A stretch of DNA of 64,000 nucleotides from Acidobacteriota bacterium (GTDB lineage: Bacteria > Acidobacteriota > Holophagae > Thermotomaculales > Thermotomaculaceae): positions 1 to 64,000 of the forward strand of contig JAADGL010000026.1 of assembly GCA_013152385.1 (NCBI GenBank). The letters are read 5' to 3'. The position numbers and the translations under genes were made by a program. Under the pieces are notes generated by a model. That model was not told where the DNA came from and did not search any database. It saw only the letters and a program-made list of their open reading frames with translations. Every line of letters starts with the position of its first letter. Position 1 is the stretch's first letter. Below, piece by piece: positions 44,886 through 53,421 of this stretch.

Positions 44886-45578
44886 ATGAAGAAACACAGC
44901 CGTTTCTCACTGAAAAAAACTCTCTGCACCCTGCTGGCCGTATTGATTGCCACGCTGCCGGCAGCCGCACTGGACAACAGGCTTCCGCAGGATCAGGTGG
45001 AAAAACTCCTTGAAGAAACCACCAGCCATTACCAGGGTATTGAAACACTGGAAACCTCTTTCACCCAGGTACGGACCACCCGGCTTCTGAAAAAACCGGC
45101 AATTACAAAAGGAAAACTGTTTTACAGGAAACCGGGGTTCTTCCTCTGGAAATTCACTTCCCCCTACACCCTGTCCATCCTGTCAAAGGGCAAATATCTG
45201 TATAAAATAGACAGAAAACGGGGAACCTATTCAAGATTGAGAGTAAAAAAATACCAGTCAATCATCATGAATTTCATGGACGTATCCAAAGCGTTCAAAT
45301 TTCTGAACAAATACTTCTACGTAAAACAGATTGACACGAAACTCAAAGACCTTTACATCATCTTCATCCCCAAAAAGAGACGGGTAAAAAAACGGGTAAA
45401 ACTTGTGGAAATATGGCTGAACCCCGACACAAAACTGTTTCACCGGATCAAAGTGGAAGAAAAAAACGGAAGTATCACCGACATCACTTTTCAGGACTGC
45501 AAACTGAACCGGAAACTTCCCGAAAATATCTTTGAGGTTCACCTGAAAGGGTTAAAAAAAGAAAAATGGCAGGAATAA
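44886..45578 (+). CDS. lolA: Outer-membrane lipoprotein carrier LolA
   Basis: A 230-residue periplasmic protein with signal peptide (about 1-29: TLCTLLAVLIATLPAAALDN). The mature part has the LolA pattern: LEETTSHYQGIETLETSFTQ near 40, GKLFYRKPGFFLWKFTSPY near 76 and later EIWLNPDTKLFHRIKVE near 175. LolA ferries lipoproteins from the LolCDE transporter to the outer membrane; no other lol gene is in the window. It is direct evidence for an outer membrane. The 3' end overlaps dapF by 13 bases. Confidence 0.9.
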   Translation: MKKHSRFSLKKTLCTLLAVLIATLPAAALDNRLPQDQVEKLLEETTSHYQGIETLETSFTQVRTTRLLKKPAITKGKLFYRKPGFFLWKFTSPYTLSILSKGKYLYKIDRKRGTYSRLRVKKYQSIIMNFMDVSKAFKFLNKYFYVKQIDTKLKDLYIIFIPKKRRVKKRVKLVEIWLNPDTKLFHRIKVEEKNGSITDITFQDCKLNRKLPENIFEVHLKGLKKEKWQE

Positions 45579-46324
45579 CGGTTCACAAACTCCACAGTTC
45601 CGGGAATGATTTTACAGTTGTTCTGGATTCAGCCGAACCACCGCTGATTTCCCCCGGCCGGGAAGGGAAACTGGCAAGACGCCTCTGCCGGCCCCATTTC
45701 GGAATCGGCAGTGACGGGGTGATGCTGGTCCGGAAAAACCAAGTCCGCCACTTCGACCCGGACGGTACCCGGTCATTCTGTATCAACGGCTCTCTCTGCC
45801 TGGCACGGCTCATTCCGGAATACCCGGAAATCCCGAGAAGTTTTTCCCTCTACCACGTTCCGGTCGCCATTGATTTTGAAGACGGAAAATCCTCTCTTCT
45901 CTTTCGGCCGGAAATGATTCAGGTACAGGAAATGACGGTTGAAGGGCATGAAGGGCGCTATGTTTTTGTTGGAAACCCGCATTTTTTCATCCACGGTTAT
46001 CCGGAAAACATCGGGGAAGCGAGAAAAACCGCCGCCGACATCCGGTCAAGCTCGGTATTTCCGGAAGGAAGTAATGTTTCTTTCTGGGAACACCACGGCC
46101 ATTCGGTAAAAATCCTGACTTTTGAGCGGGGAGTGGAAGATTTCACCCTCTGCTGCGGTTCCGCCTGCGCGGCATTCGCAGCCGGAATGCACCGGACAGG
46201 GGAAACGATTTTTCTTCCCCCGTCAGAAGGAAAACTCACGGTACATCTGGATCATGAAAGCGGCACAATGACTGTCACCGGAGAGGTAGACTATGTTTTC
46301 AAAGGCACTTTTTTTCTTTCTTAG
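45566..46324 (+). CDS. dapF: Diaminopimelate epimerase, divergent
   Basis: A 252-residue DapF-like epimerase (usual length about 275). DapF interconverts LL- and meso-diaminopimelate for lysine and peptidoglycan. Recognisable features are HKLHSSGNDFTVVLDS at the N-terminus, FGIGSDGVMLV near 49 and the VGNPHFF region near 136. The catalytic loops are altered. The usual CGNGxRC reads CINGSLC, and the second loop, normally CGTGA, reads CCGSACA, one residue shorter. Both candidate cysteines remain. Overlaps with lolA (13 bases) and the next gene (32 bases) suggest the frame is under selection. It may be a true but drifted DapF or an epimerase with another substrate. Confidence 0.78.
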   Translation: MAGITVHKLHSSGNDFTVVLDSAEPPLISPGREGKLARRLCRPHFGIGSDGVMLVRKNQVRHFDPDGTRSFCINGSLCLARLIPEYPEIPRSFSLYHVPVAIDFEDGKSSLLFRPEMIQVQEMTVEGHEGRYVFVGNPHFFIHGYPENIGEARKTAADIRSSSVFPEGSNVSFWEHHGHSVKILTFERGVEDFTLCCGSACAAFAAGMHRTGETIFLPPSEGKLTVHLDHESGTMTVTGEVDYVFKGTFFLS

Positions 46325-46811
46325 TATCAGTTTTGCTTTGACCGCCGCTGCCACACCACCTCCCGCTGTCAAAGCCGTTGTAAAACTGGACCACGGCCGA
46401 AGCTACCAACTCGCGGAGATATCCATTCCGGAAAGCGCGGAAGGCAACGCTTTCTGGTTTACCGAAAAGGGCGGGCTGTCCCGCCATGTCTTCTTTTCCA
46501 GCCTCATTGCAATCAACCGGAAAAAAGGAAAACTTTTTATCACACTGCTGAGAACCGGCACTCAACCGGTTGAAGAAATTGATGATATCCAGTTCCGTGG
46601 AAAAACCGTAAAAGGGGACATTGTCTTTTTCCGGCTGCGGCACCTCATTTCCCTGCGCTTCGTTTCGGCAAAATGCGATAAAATCTGCCCCCTGGGACAT
46701 ATCTGGCGAAACACCGACTACCTCTACTGCCCCTACGACGGATTGAGATTGAAAGTCCTGCAGAAAAGCGGCCTTCAGGACATGGAGAAAAAAGAAAAAA
46801 CAAAAAAATAG
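46293..46811 (+). CDS. Exported small protein with C-terminal zinc-ribbon-like cysteines
   Basis: A 172-residue protein, not assignable to a named family. A signal peptide covers about 1-20 (ALFFFLSISFALTAAA). The middle is beta-rich (SYQLAEISIPESAEGNAFWF). Near 127-150 it has CDKICPLGHIW and YLYCPYDGLRL, a CxxxCP.GH...CP.DG pattern normally found in cytoplasmic zinc ribbons. The tail is Lys-rich. It overlaps the end of dapF by 32 bases and is followed by a terminator that closes the long tig-to-here gene run. A zinc ribbon on an exported protein is unusual; function unknown. Confidence 0.7.
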   Translation: MFSKALFFFLSISFALTAAATPPPAVKAVVKLDHGRSYQLAEISIPESAEGNAFWFTEKGGLSRHVFFSSLIAINRKKGKLFITLLRTGTQPVEEIDDIQFRGKTVKGDIVFFRLRHLISLRFVSAKCDKICPLGHIWRNTDYLYCPYDGLRLKVLQKSGLQDMEKKEKTKK

Positions 46812-46873
46812 ACGGCACACAGAGGGTACCGTCACTGAAAAATCCGCTTTATTTCCGATTCACAGACAATGCC

Positions 46874-46897
46874 ATGCCGCCTGCCGCGGCATTTTTA
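46874..46897 (+). terminator. Terminator closing the tig-dapF gene run
   Basis: ATGCCGC-CTGCC-GCGGCAT followed by TTTTATTT, 62 bases after the stop of the exported zinc-ribbon gene. The T tract overlaps the stop codon of the convergent gene at 46895. Confidence 0.85.
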
Positions 46898-47617
46898 TTT
46901 ATCTTTTAACAGCATTACCGCGAGAACAACACTGTCGCCCTTTCTGCCGGAAATTCCGACAATTACGGGCTTCCCCTCCTTCACCGGAAATGAAGTATTA
47001 AGAACCGTCCACTTGTCATAAACCGTTCTTCCGTCCGCTTCCTTTGTCGGCACAAGCTTTACAACTGTAAAATCATTTAAAAGCAGGTTTCCTCTGCGTC
47101 CTTCGGGACGAAAAGCCAAACGGTACCCCGGGCCGTTATCCGGAATCATGCTGGCTGTCAGGAATTTGCCGGTAATCGCCTGCAGACGGGACTTATAAAT
47201 AATCTTTGCCCCTTTTATGTCAATTTCTTTCAATTCCTTCACCACCGTTTCATTCAATTGGGAATCAAAACCGCCGGTGCCCGCCTGTAAAATATAAGTC
47301 AGAAAGACCAGCGCCTCCGGCCGCACATCCACTTTATTCAAAAGCCGCTCCACCTTCTGGATGGTAATGGGGGTGGCGGTAATCACCAGCACATTGCTTT
47401 TGTTGTCATAATCCACACTTGCAGCGGTGGAATAATCCTCACGGACAATCCGCTGAACCGCATCGTAATAAGCCCTTGCCAGAACCGGCCCTTTCAGACG
47501 AATCACCTTTGTTTCCAGCCGTGCCGGAACATCGGCTGTCTCCTTCGGTGTATTGCCCTGCGCCATACCCACAACGGGAAGCAACAGCAGCAGCGTCAAA
47601 ACCGTCCATTTTTTCAT
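46895..47617 (-). CDS. Exported protein with secretin N-domain-like region
   Basis: A 240-residue protein with signal peptide (about 1-20: WTVLTLLLLLPVVGMAQ). Residues 35-100 (VIRLKGPVLARAYYDAVQRI, NVLVITATPITIQKVERLLN, KVD) match the small alpha/beta N-domain of secretins (NolW-like). The secretin barrel is absent; the rest is beta-rich (FTVVKLVPTKEADGRTVYDK). It is the third gene of an ECF sigma/anti-sigma operon, 12 bases after the anti-sigma gene. I infer an envelope-located effector or sensor of that system; no specific function is recognised. Confidence 0.7.
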   Translation of the reverse strand: MKKWTVLTLLLLLPVVGMAQGNTPKETADVPARLETKVIRLKGPVLARAYYDAVQRIVREDYSTAASVDYDNKSNVLVITATPITIQKVERLLNKVDVRPEALVFLTYILQAGTGGFDSQLNETVVKELKEIDIKGAKIIYKSRLQAITGKFLTASMIPDNGPGYRLAFRPEGRRGNLLLNDFTVVKLVPTKEADGRTVYDKWTVLNTSFPVKEGKPVIVGISGRKGDSVVLAVMLLKDK

Positions 47618-47628
47618 GTCACATCCTC

Positions 47629-48129
47629 CTAATTTTTGTATGAAATCCAGACTACATTCTCTTTCAGCCGGGTAACGGTGGTTTTCCGTTGAATATCCCG
47701 TATTTCCGGCGCGCGAACCGGGCTGTGATTCAACAAGGCGGTTCGAACCGGCGCCTCCCGAATCAAATTAATCTCACTGATTGAAGTGTGGTGAAACAGA
47801 AATGAAAACAACAGTGCAAATACCACCGTTGCCGCCAGCGCCCCTCCGTAAAATACGCGTTTCACAGGGAAACGAACATCGGAAACCGGTTTTTCCCCGG
47901 TGCTTTCCTCCAGCACACGGTCCGCAATGCCGGATAACTTCATTTCATCTGCTTTGCCGTCAAAAAGACTGTCCAGGCCCGCCGAAATCCGATTTTCCAG
48001 TTCCAGGGCTTCCCGGCATTGTGCGCATGAAACCAAATGCCCGGAAACAGCTTTCGCCGTATCCGCATCCAGCAAACCGCGCTGAAATAACGGCAGAAGA
48101 TTCCGAATCTCTTTACAGTCCATGACCAT
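47629..48129 (-). CDS. Anti-sigma factor with zinc-finger (zf-HC2) and membrane helix
   Basis: A 166-residue membrane-bound anti-sigma factor. The N-terminal anti-sigma domain has the ZAS motif HLVSCAQCREALE (H-x3-C-x2-C) near residue 32. A single membrane helix lies near 95-112 (GGALAATVVFALLFSFLFHH), with a periplasmic tail of about 55 residues. It should hold the ECF sigma encoded just upstream inactive until an envelope signal releases it. The start is placed at the ATG at 48129, overlapping the sigma stop (TGATG); the ATG at 48123 is equally possible. Confidence 0.87.
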   Translation of the reverse strand: MVMDCKEIRNLLPLFQRGLLDADTAKAVSGHLVSCAQCREALELENRISAGLDSLFDGKADEMKLSGIADRVLEESTGEKPVSDVRFPVKRVFYGGALAATVVFALLFSFLFHHTSISEINLIREAPVRTALLNHSPVRAPEIRDIQRKTTVTRLKENVVWISYKN

Positions 48130-48653
48130 CACCTCACAAATTCCGGAAAATACCGGATAATATAATTTTTCATCCGCGTCCGGGCATTCTGATAATGGCT
48201 GCGGACCGTGGAAGCGGAAAGCCCCAGAATTTCCCCCACTTCGCCGGAGTCCAGATTTTCATAATGAATCATTGCCACAATCATCCGCTCCTTTTCTTTT
48301 AAAACTGCCATTGCCCGGGAAATCACTTCCTTTTCATCCAGGCGGGAAGACGTGTTGTCTCTCTTTCCCTGTTCGGGAACTTCATCTATCCCCACCGCAT
48401 TTGCCCTTTTTTTCAGCATGGTAAGGCAAACATTCCTGAGAATCTGAACAAGATAGGCTCGGATATAACCGGCCGAATCCAGCCGTTCCCGGGACCGCCA
48501 GAACCGCAGATACGCGTCCTGAACCGCGTCCCTGGCATCCTCGGTATTCAACAGGATACCGTAGCCCACTGACATTAACAGGCGCTCCGTTTCACCGACA
48601 AACTCTCTGAATGCTTCTTCGTCGCCCTGTCTCAACCGCTCCGTATCAACCAT
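48129..48653 (-). CDS. ECF-type RNA polymerase sigma factor
   Basis: A 174-residue group 4 sigma with region 2 (TEDARDAVQDAYLRFWRSRE near 40-60) and region 4 (LDSGEVGEILGLSASTVRSH near 135-155) joined by a short linker, and no region 3. It directs transcription of an envelope-related regulon and probably its own operon. The ATG at 48653 follows GAGGCGGGG. It begins 24 bases after the radical SAM gene and is translationally coupled to its anti-sigma factor, so transcription may also come from the genes upstream. Confidence 0.92.
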   Translation of the reverse strand: MVDTERLRQGDEEAFREFVGETERLLMSVGYGILLNTEDARDAVQDAYLRFWRSRERLDSAGYIRAYLVQILRNVCLTMLKKRANAVGIDEVPEQGKRDNTSSRLDEKEVISRAMAVLKEKERMIVAMIHYENLDSGEVGEILGLSASTVRSHYQNARTRMKNYIIRYFPEFVR

Positions 48654-48677
48654 TCCCACCCCGCCTCTGTTCCATTC

Positions 48678-49655
48678 TCACCATAACCGGTCACCTGTAC
48701 TACCCGATATCGTATCTTCCCGTCCAAAAAACTTTCCCTGCCGGCTGTTTCTCCGGTTCAGCTCATCCGTAACCTTTTGTGCAGGCTTCAGATGGAGCTT
48801 CCCCCAGGCCGGTGCAATGAGAGCCGAATGGGTATCCGCCCGGGCGGAAAGCCGGTGTATCACCACATCCGGCGGAATACGTTCAAGAAAATCCGCCACA
48901 AGGTTCACATATTCATTCAGTTCCAACGGAAAAACCCGCCCTTCGCGGTACCACCGGGCCATCTCAGTACCTTTCAGCACATTCAACTGGTGAAACTTCA
49001 CCCCTTTCGCGCCGAATTCGGTGAACAGGCGGACAGCCACCATCATCTCGTCCCGGCTCTCCGAGGGCAATCCGAAAATCAGGTGAATACAGCTGTGTAT
49101 CTTCGGATAATTCCGTAAGCGTTCCAGTACCCGGAAGGCAGCGGCGGCATCATGGCCCCGATGCACCATCTCCAGCACCCGGTCTGTCAACGACTGGACA
49201 CCGAGGTCCAGAATGACCAGTTTTTTTTCCGAAAGTTCTCCCAGCCAGCAAAGCAGGTCATCCGCGATACAATCCGGCCGCGTTCCGATTGCAATTCCCA
49301 CCGCGCTGTCATCCATCACCGACATGTAACGGGAAATACAAACTTCTGCAGGCGCATACGTATTCGTGTATGACTGAAAATAAGGAATAAATTTTCGAAT
49401 TCCGAGTTTATCTTTAATTTTCCGGCACCCGGTTTCATACTGCAACCGCAGCGCCTGATTTCCATCCACATGAGCAGCCGCGCTTCCCCGTTCATCGCAA
49501 AATGCGCAGGGGTGAACACTGCCGCTGCCAGAATGCCGGTTGGGACAGGAAAACCCGCCGTCCACCGTCACCCGGTACACCCGTTCTCCGAAGCGTTCCT
49601 TCAGAAAATCCGACAGCTTTCTATAAACGGGAAAGTTTTTTCTTCCAGTGGGCAT
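48678..49655 (-). CDS. Radical SAM protein, TIGR01212/YhcC-like
   Basis: A 325-residue radical SAM protein. The [4Fe-4S] cysteines appear in FSCPNRHSGSGSVHPCAFC near 35-55, the spaced C-x-...-C-xx-C pattern of the YhcC/TIGR01212 family. YTNTYAPAEV near 95, IGTRPDCIADDLL near 123 and VILDLGVQSLTDRVLEMVHR near 145 are typical of the Elp3/HemN-like barrel. The molecular reaction of the family is not established. The start overlaps the upstream flavoprotein gene by 35 bases. The last 25 residues are hydrophilic and outside the domain. Confidence 0.88.
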   Translation of the reverse strand: MPTGRKNFPVYRKLSDFLKERFGERVYRVTVDGGFSCPNRHSGSGSVHPCAFCDERGSAAAHVDGNQALRLQYETGCRKIKDKLGIRKFIPYFQSYTNTYAPAEVCISRYMSVMDDSAVGIAIGTRPDCIADDLLCWLGELSEKKLVILDLGVQSLTDRVLEMVHRGHDAAAAFRVLERLRNYPKIHSCIHLIFGLPSESRDEMMVAVRLFTEFGAKGVKFHQLNVLKGTEMARWYREGRVFPLELNEYVNLVADFLERIPPDVVIHRLSARADTHSALIAPAWGKLHLKPAQKVTDELNRRNSRQGKFFGREDTISGSTGDRLW

Positions 49656-50337
49656 TAGTTTTTTCCCGGTACATCTTCTCCGGAATCAGGGGCTGTTTCA
49701 GCTTCTCCATCAATTTTTCATCCACAGAACCGGTCCGGACAAACTGTTCCCCCGCCTTCTCCACGTTTTTCAGATACCGGTTTACAATGGGATTCAACAG
49801 CATATGCCTGATTTTTAGAAGTTCCCCCATCGTCCGATAAATTTCAAGCTTCACCGTAACATTTGTTTCCCGCGCCAGGCGGCTGAAAAAATGGCTCATC
49901 ACCTGAAACTGCGAATACTCGGGATATCCGCAATTGGAAATCACAATGAAATCGGGATAATGCTCAAAACGGCGGGTATGGCGTGTTTCCCCGTTCACAT
50001 ACTCAAAATACGGATTCACCATAGGGAGAATCCGTTCCAGAAACTTTTTCAGAATTGACGTAATATTGTCGGTATAAAGGGGCGCTGCCAGCACCACCAT
50101 ATCGGAACCGAGAAAAAGGGAATGTAAATCTTCCACATCATCCTGGTGAATACATTTCCCCGGCGTCGTATCCCAGCAATTAAAACACCCCCGGCAATGT
50201 TCAACCGTTTTCTCCACCAGAAAAACATTCTCTGTTTCCGCCCCTGCCTTCTCCGCTCCCCGGAGAAAAGCCTGAACAATTCTGTCCGTATTTCCATTCT
50301 TTCCCCTGGGACTGCCGTTAAATGCCGTAATCTTCAT
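49621..50337 (-). CDS. NAD(P)H-dependent FMN reductase / flavodoxin-fold protein
   Basis: A 238-residue flavoprotein of the NADPH-dependent FMN reductase/iron-sulfur flavoprotein group. The FMN loop FNGSPRGKNGNTDRIVQAFL begins at residue 5. HCRGCFNCWDTTPGKCIHQDD near 47-67 carries the compact cysteine motif of Isf-like proteins, and APLYTDNITSILKKFLERI near 85 completes the fold. It may bind a [4Fe-4S] cluster as well as FMN, typical of anaerobes; this is inferred. Its start has AAAGGGGGGAC upstream. It heads the minus-strand run leading into the ECF operon. Confidence 0.86.
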   Translation of the reverse strand: MKITAFNGSPRGKNGNTDRIVQAFLRGAEKAGAETENVFLVEKTVEHCRGCFNCWDTTPGKCIHQDDVEDLHSLFLGSDMVVLAAPLYTDNITSILKKFLERILPMVNPYFEYVNGETRHTRRFEHYPDFIVISNCGYPEYSQFQVMSHFFSRLARETNVTVKLEIYRTMGELLKIRHMLLNPIVNRYLKNVEKAGEQFVRTGSVDEKLMEKLKQPLIPEKMYREKTNAHWKKKLSRL

Positions 50338-50472
50338 CCGTCCCCCCTTTCAAATTCTTTCTTCCGGCAGTTTACCACAAGGGGCAGCCGCCGCGCCCGA
50401 CAAGCTGCCTCTCCGCAATAAAACACCCTTAAATAAAACCGGAGCCAATGCTCCGATTCTCTGTTTCACTCC

Positions 50473-50501
50473 TTGACAACTCAAAATGGAATCCCCATAA
50501 T
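50473..50501 (+). promoter_or_regulatory. Promoter of the CAP-domain gene
   Basis: TTGACA at 50473-50478 and CATAAT at 50496-50501, 17 bases apart, lie 30 bases before the ATG, with AAAGGAG in the leader. Confidence 0.75.
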
Positions 50502-50530
50502 AACTGACAGCAAAGGAGAAAGAAGAACGA

Positions 50531-51541
50531 ATGAGAAAACTGCTTGTGACGATATTGATACTCATCCTAACCGGGCCCGCCGGCGCGCGTCAAAACAAAC
50601 ATCATCCCGTTTCTCCTGAAAAAACTGTCCTGAACACCCTCTACGCAGAATTACCGGATGTTTCCCGATGTTTCAGCGGCAAACTCAAAAAAACAGAAAT
50701 TCAGGCTGCGTTTCGGGAAATCAACCGGATTCGGGCAATGCACCGGCTGCCGCCCGTACGTTACCGGAGCGACCTTGATCGAATCAGTGCCAATGCTGCG
50801 CTCATCATCACCGCAAACCGGAATATGACACATTATCCCGCCCCGGCATCCAAATGTTATTCCGAAAAAGCTGCGAAAATCAGTTCCCACAGCAATCTTC
50901 TGTTTCACATTTATCATTTGTGGAGCCCGTCATCAAAGAAAAAACGAATCCCCGACATCCTCGCGCGGCTGAAAGACAACATAATTTCCACCCGGCAAAT
51001 TGTAGCCGACTGGATTATTGATAAAAACGTGTTTCCTCTGGGCCATAGAAGATGGCTGCTGAACCCCTTTCTCACTTCCATCTCATTCGGGCGCGTAGAC
51101 AGCATCAGCAACAAAGGCAAGAGATGGGAACTTATAACCGGCGCAGCGTTGGCCTACAATTCCGGCCGTTCGGTTAAAGAACTGCCCCGGAACTTTTTTG
51201 TCGCCTGCCCCTACGGGAACTACCCGGCATCCCTTTTCGACCCCAATGAAGTTTTTTCCTTTTCCGCCGTTCCCATCAGTGCCAACGTATTCGGGAACCG
51301 CTTCGTCAATTTTGAGAAAGCTGTCATCACAATAAAAGACGAACATGGCAACATCCTGAAAGTTCATGACATTAAATGGGATAACGTAGCATATGGCGTA
51401 CCCGACGTACTCATGTGGCGTACTCCCGGCGTAAAACCGGGCATTCTCTACAATGTCACCATTTCAAACGTGTTTTTCGGCAATTCACCCCGGAATTATC
51501 ACTATAGCTTCCGGATTCAGACAGAGAAAAACACTCACTGA
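50531..51541 (+). CDS. Exported CAP-domain (SCP-like) protein
   Basis: A 336-residue secreted protein with signal peptide (about 1-20: LVTILILILTGPAGAR). The CAP core runs from about 55 to 190: INRIRAMHRLPPVRYRSDLD, ISANAALIITANRNMTHYP (CAP His-type region) and VFPLGHRRWLLNPFLTSISF, the GHRRWLLNP signature of bacterial CAP proteins. The C-terminal 130 residues are beta-rich. CAP proteins include lipid-binding and protease-like members; activity is unknown here. It has its own strong promoter, and its stop overlaps the convergent lut operon by 7 bases. Confidence 0.84.
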   Translation: MRKLLVTILILILTGPAGARQNKHHPVSPEKTVLNTLYAELPDVSRCFSGKLKKTEIQAAFREINRIRAMHRLPPVRYRSDLDRISANAALIITANRNMTHYPAPASKCYSEKAAKISSHSNLLFHIYHLWSPSSKKKRIPDILARLKDNIISTRQIVADWIIDKNVFPLGHRRWLLNPFLTSISFGRVDSISNKGKRWELITGAALAYNSGRSVKELPRNFFVACPYGNYPASLFDPNEVFSFSAVPISANVFGNRFVNFEKAVITIKDEHGNILKVHDIKWDNVAYGVPDVLMWRTPGVKPGILYNVTISNVFFGNSPRNYHYSFRIQTEKNTH

Positions 51542-53421
51542 CCCCCACCTTCTTCTGAAAATGAAACCATCATATCAGCGGGGTGGCGGACACGTTCCCG
51601 GCCAAAAATCCGCCGAAGCTGAAGCAGACAGGATGGGCACGATGTCACAACCGTAAACCGCTCCGGCAAACCGGGTTCTTTCCGGAAAAGTATTTTTTTT
51701 GAAATCAACGGATGCTGAACAAAATACGTTCCGCCGCTGCCGCAGCACCGGGCTTCATTCTCCCAGTCAGAAAAAGAAATCACCCGGCTTAAAACTTTTT
51801 TTTCATCCTTACCCTGTCCGGTTTTCAGATGGCAGGGCTGATGATAAAAAACAGCCGTATCGGGATTGATTTTGTCTATTTTCTCCGCCAGTACCATACT
51901 TAACAATTGAATCTTCCCGCCGAAATTCTCCCGGAGATAGGCAAATCCGGAAGAACATGGCAATAACACCCTGTCAAAAGGCTCAAAGCGCCGCCCGATT
52001 GCCTCCAACAATTCTTTTGCCGCAGACAACCGGCCCTTAAAATAATGGGGCATCCCGCAGCAACCGGAGTCCAGAATCTCCGCGCCGGGGAAATAGTGGA
52101 AAACCGCCGCTTCAATCGCCTTCCTCTCCCGCTTCATCAATGGCGTGCGAAAAGCACAGCCCATGAAAACAGCAAAAGAAGGTGATGCGTGATGACGGGC
52201 AGAAGAAGACGGAGAATCAAACACTTTCGGGCGTTTCTGCCCATCATTCACGTTTGCCGGCTCCCTCTGCCGGCCGACCTGTACAGCCGGCCGCCGCCCC
52301 ATCCATTTCAATGGCAATGACAGATAAAGCGGCAGAGGATAAGATTCAGACAATCCGGCAACCAGGTCCGCAATGGGAACTCCCATGGGGCAAGCCGGCT
52401 CACAGCTCTTACAGCGGAGACAGTAAGACGCAATTGCCGAAGCATCCTGTTTCCTGCCGGTAAACTCTGTCAAAAGAGCACCGATTCCACCGTGATACAC
52501 CTTTCCGAAAGTATGCCCCCCCACCTCCTGGTACACCGGGCAAATATTCAAACAGGCGCCGCAGCGGATACACCGTGCCCCCTCTGAAAAAGAACTTTCC
52601 ATCAGCGCTTTCCGCCCATTATCCAATACCACGAGAAAAACCTGCTGGCCGGGAAGCGGCTTCCTGAAAAAATCTATGTAAGAGGTAAACTCCTGAGCTG
52701 TGGCACTGCCGGTTAACAGGCGCTGCACCCCTTCAATCCCATCAACAGAATCATAAATCCGGTCCCAGCCGGTCACAATAAACAATTTTTCCGGCAGCCT
52801 TGCAGAAAGGGACACATTTCCCTCATTACTAACCGAAACAACCGTTGCCGGATCCGCGCAGACCATATTGGCACCGATAATTCCGGCATCGGCATTCCGA
52901 AACTTCTCCCGTAACTTCCGCCTCACGAACCCGGTCAAAGCAGAAGCATCCGCAGGAAGATTCTCTCCGAACTTCCGGTTAATCATCTCCGCCACATCGC
53001 CGGCAGAAAGATGAATCGCAGGGGCTGTAAAATGGGATGGAAGCTCATTTCGCTGTTGAATAATCCATTCACCGAGATCGGTTTCCACCACCTCCCGCCC
53101 TTCCCGTTCCAGTACCTGCCGCAGTTCCATCTCTTCCGTTGTCAGGGATTTCCCCTTAACAATCAGCCTGGCGCCGCCTAAATGTTCCGAAATAAATCCA
53201 TTGGCGGATGCCACCGTATCTGCGAAAAAAACCTCAATTCCATTTTCCCGGAACCGTTTTGCCGCAATTTCCCAAAAACGAGCAGCTTCATCAAGAGATG
53301 CCTTCCGTTTTGTCACTGCGCCGTCCCGAAGGGCATCCAGCCCCCGTTCCCGGAACAATTTCGCCCGTTTTCGAACCGTCAGATTTGTCGCCTTGAACAC
53401 ATTTTCATTGAACTTCGACAA
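51535..53421 (-). CDS. LutB-LutA fusion: lactate-utilisation iron-sulfur protein
   Basis: A 628-residue protein joining two usually separate subunits of L-lactate oxidation. Residues 1-285 are the LutB LUD domain (TVASANGFISEHLGGARLIV, GANMVCADPATVVSVSNEGN). Residues 285-350 are a two-cluster ferredoxin region (CIRCGACLNICPVYQE and CLRCKSCEPACPMGVP). After a roughly 60-residue linker, residues 425-628 carry two CCG domains as in LutA (LDSGCCGMPHYFKGRL and ARCCGSGGTYF with the matching Cys segments). Its start overlaps lutC by 17 bases. It would oxidise lactate or a related hydroxy acid at the membrane. Substrate and electron acceptor are inferred. Confidence 0.87.
   Translation of the reverse strand: MSKFNENVFKATNLTVRKRAKLFRERGLDALRDGAVTKRKASLDEAARFWEIAAKRFRENGIEVFFADTVASANGFISEHLGGARLIVKGKSLTTEEMELRQVLEREGREVVETDLGEWIIQQRNELPSHFTAPAIHLSAGDVAEMINRKFGENLPADASALTGFVRRKLREKFRNADAGIIGANMVCADPATVVSVSNEGNVSLSARLPEKLFIVTGWDRIYDSVDGIEGVQRLLTGSATAQEFTSYIDFFRKPLPGQQVFLVVLDNGRKALMESSFSEGARCIRCGACLNICPVYQEVGGHTFGKVYHGGIGALLTEFTGRKQDASAIASYCLRCKSCEPACPMGVPIADLVAGLSESYPLPLYLSLPLKWMGRRPAVQVGRQREPANVNDGQKRPKVFDSPSSSARHHASPSFAVFMGCAFRTPLMKRERKAIEAAVFHYFPGAEILDSGCCGMPHYFKGRLSAAKELLEAIGRRFEPFDRVLLPCSSGFAYLRENFGGKIQLLSMVLAEKIDKINPDTAVFYHQPCHLKTGQGKDEKKVLSRVISFSDWENEARCCGSGGTYFVQHPLISKKILFRKEPGLPERFTVVTSCPSCLLQLRRIFGRERVRHPADMMVSFSEEGGGQ

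Noticed and set aside
45566-46324. dapF as a pseudogene
   Set aside because: Frame is intact, cysteines are kept and both ends overlap neighbouring genes, so it is listed as a divergent functional gene.
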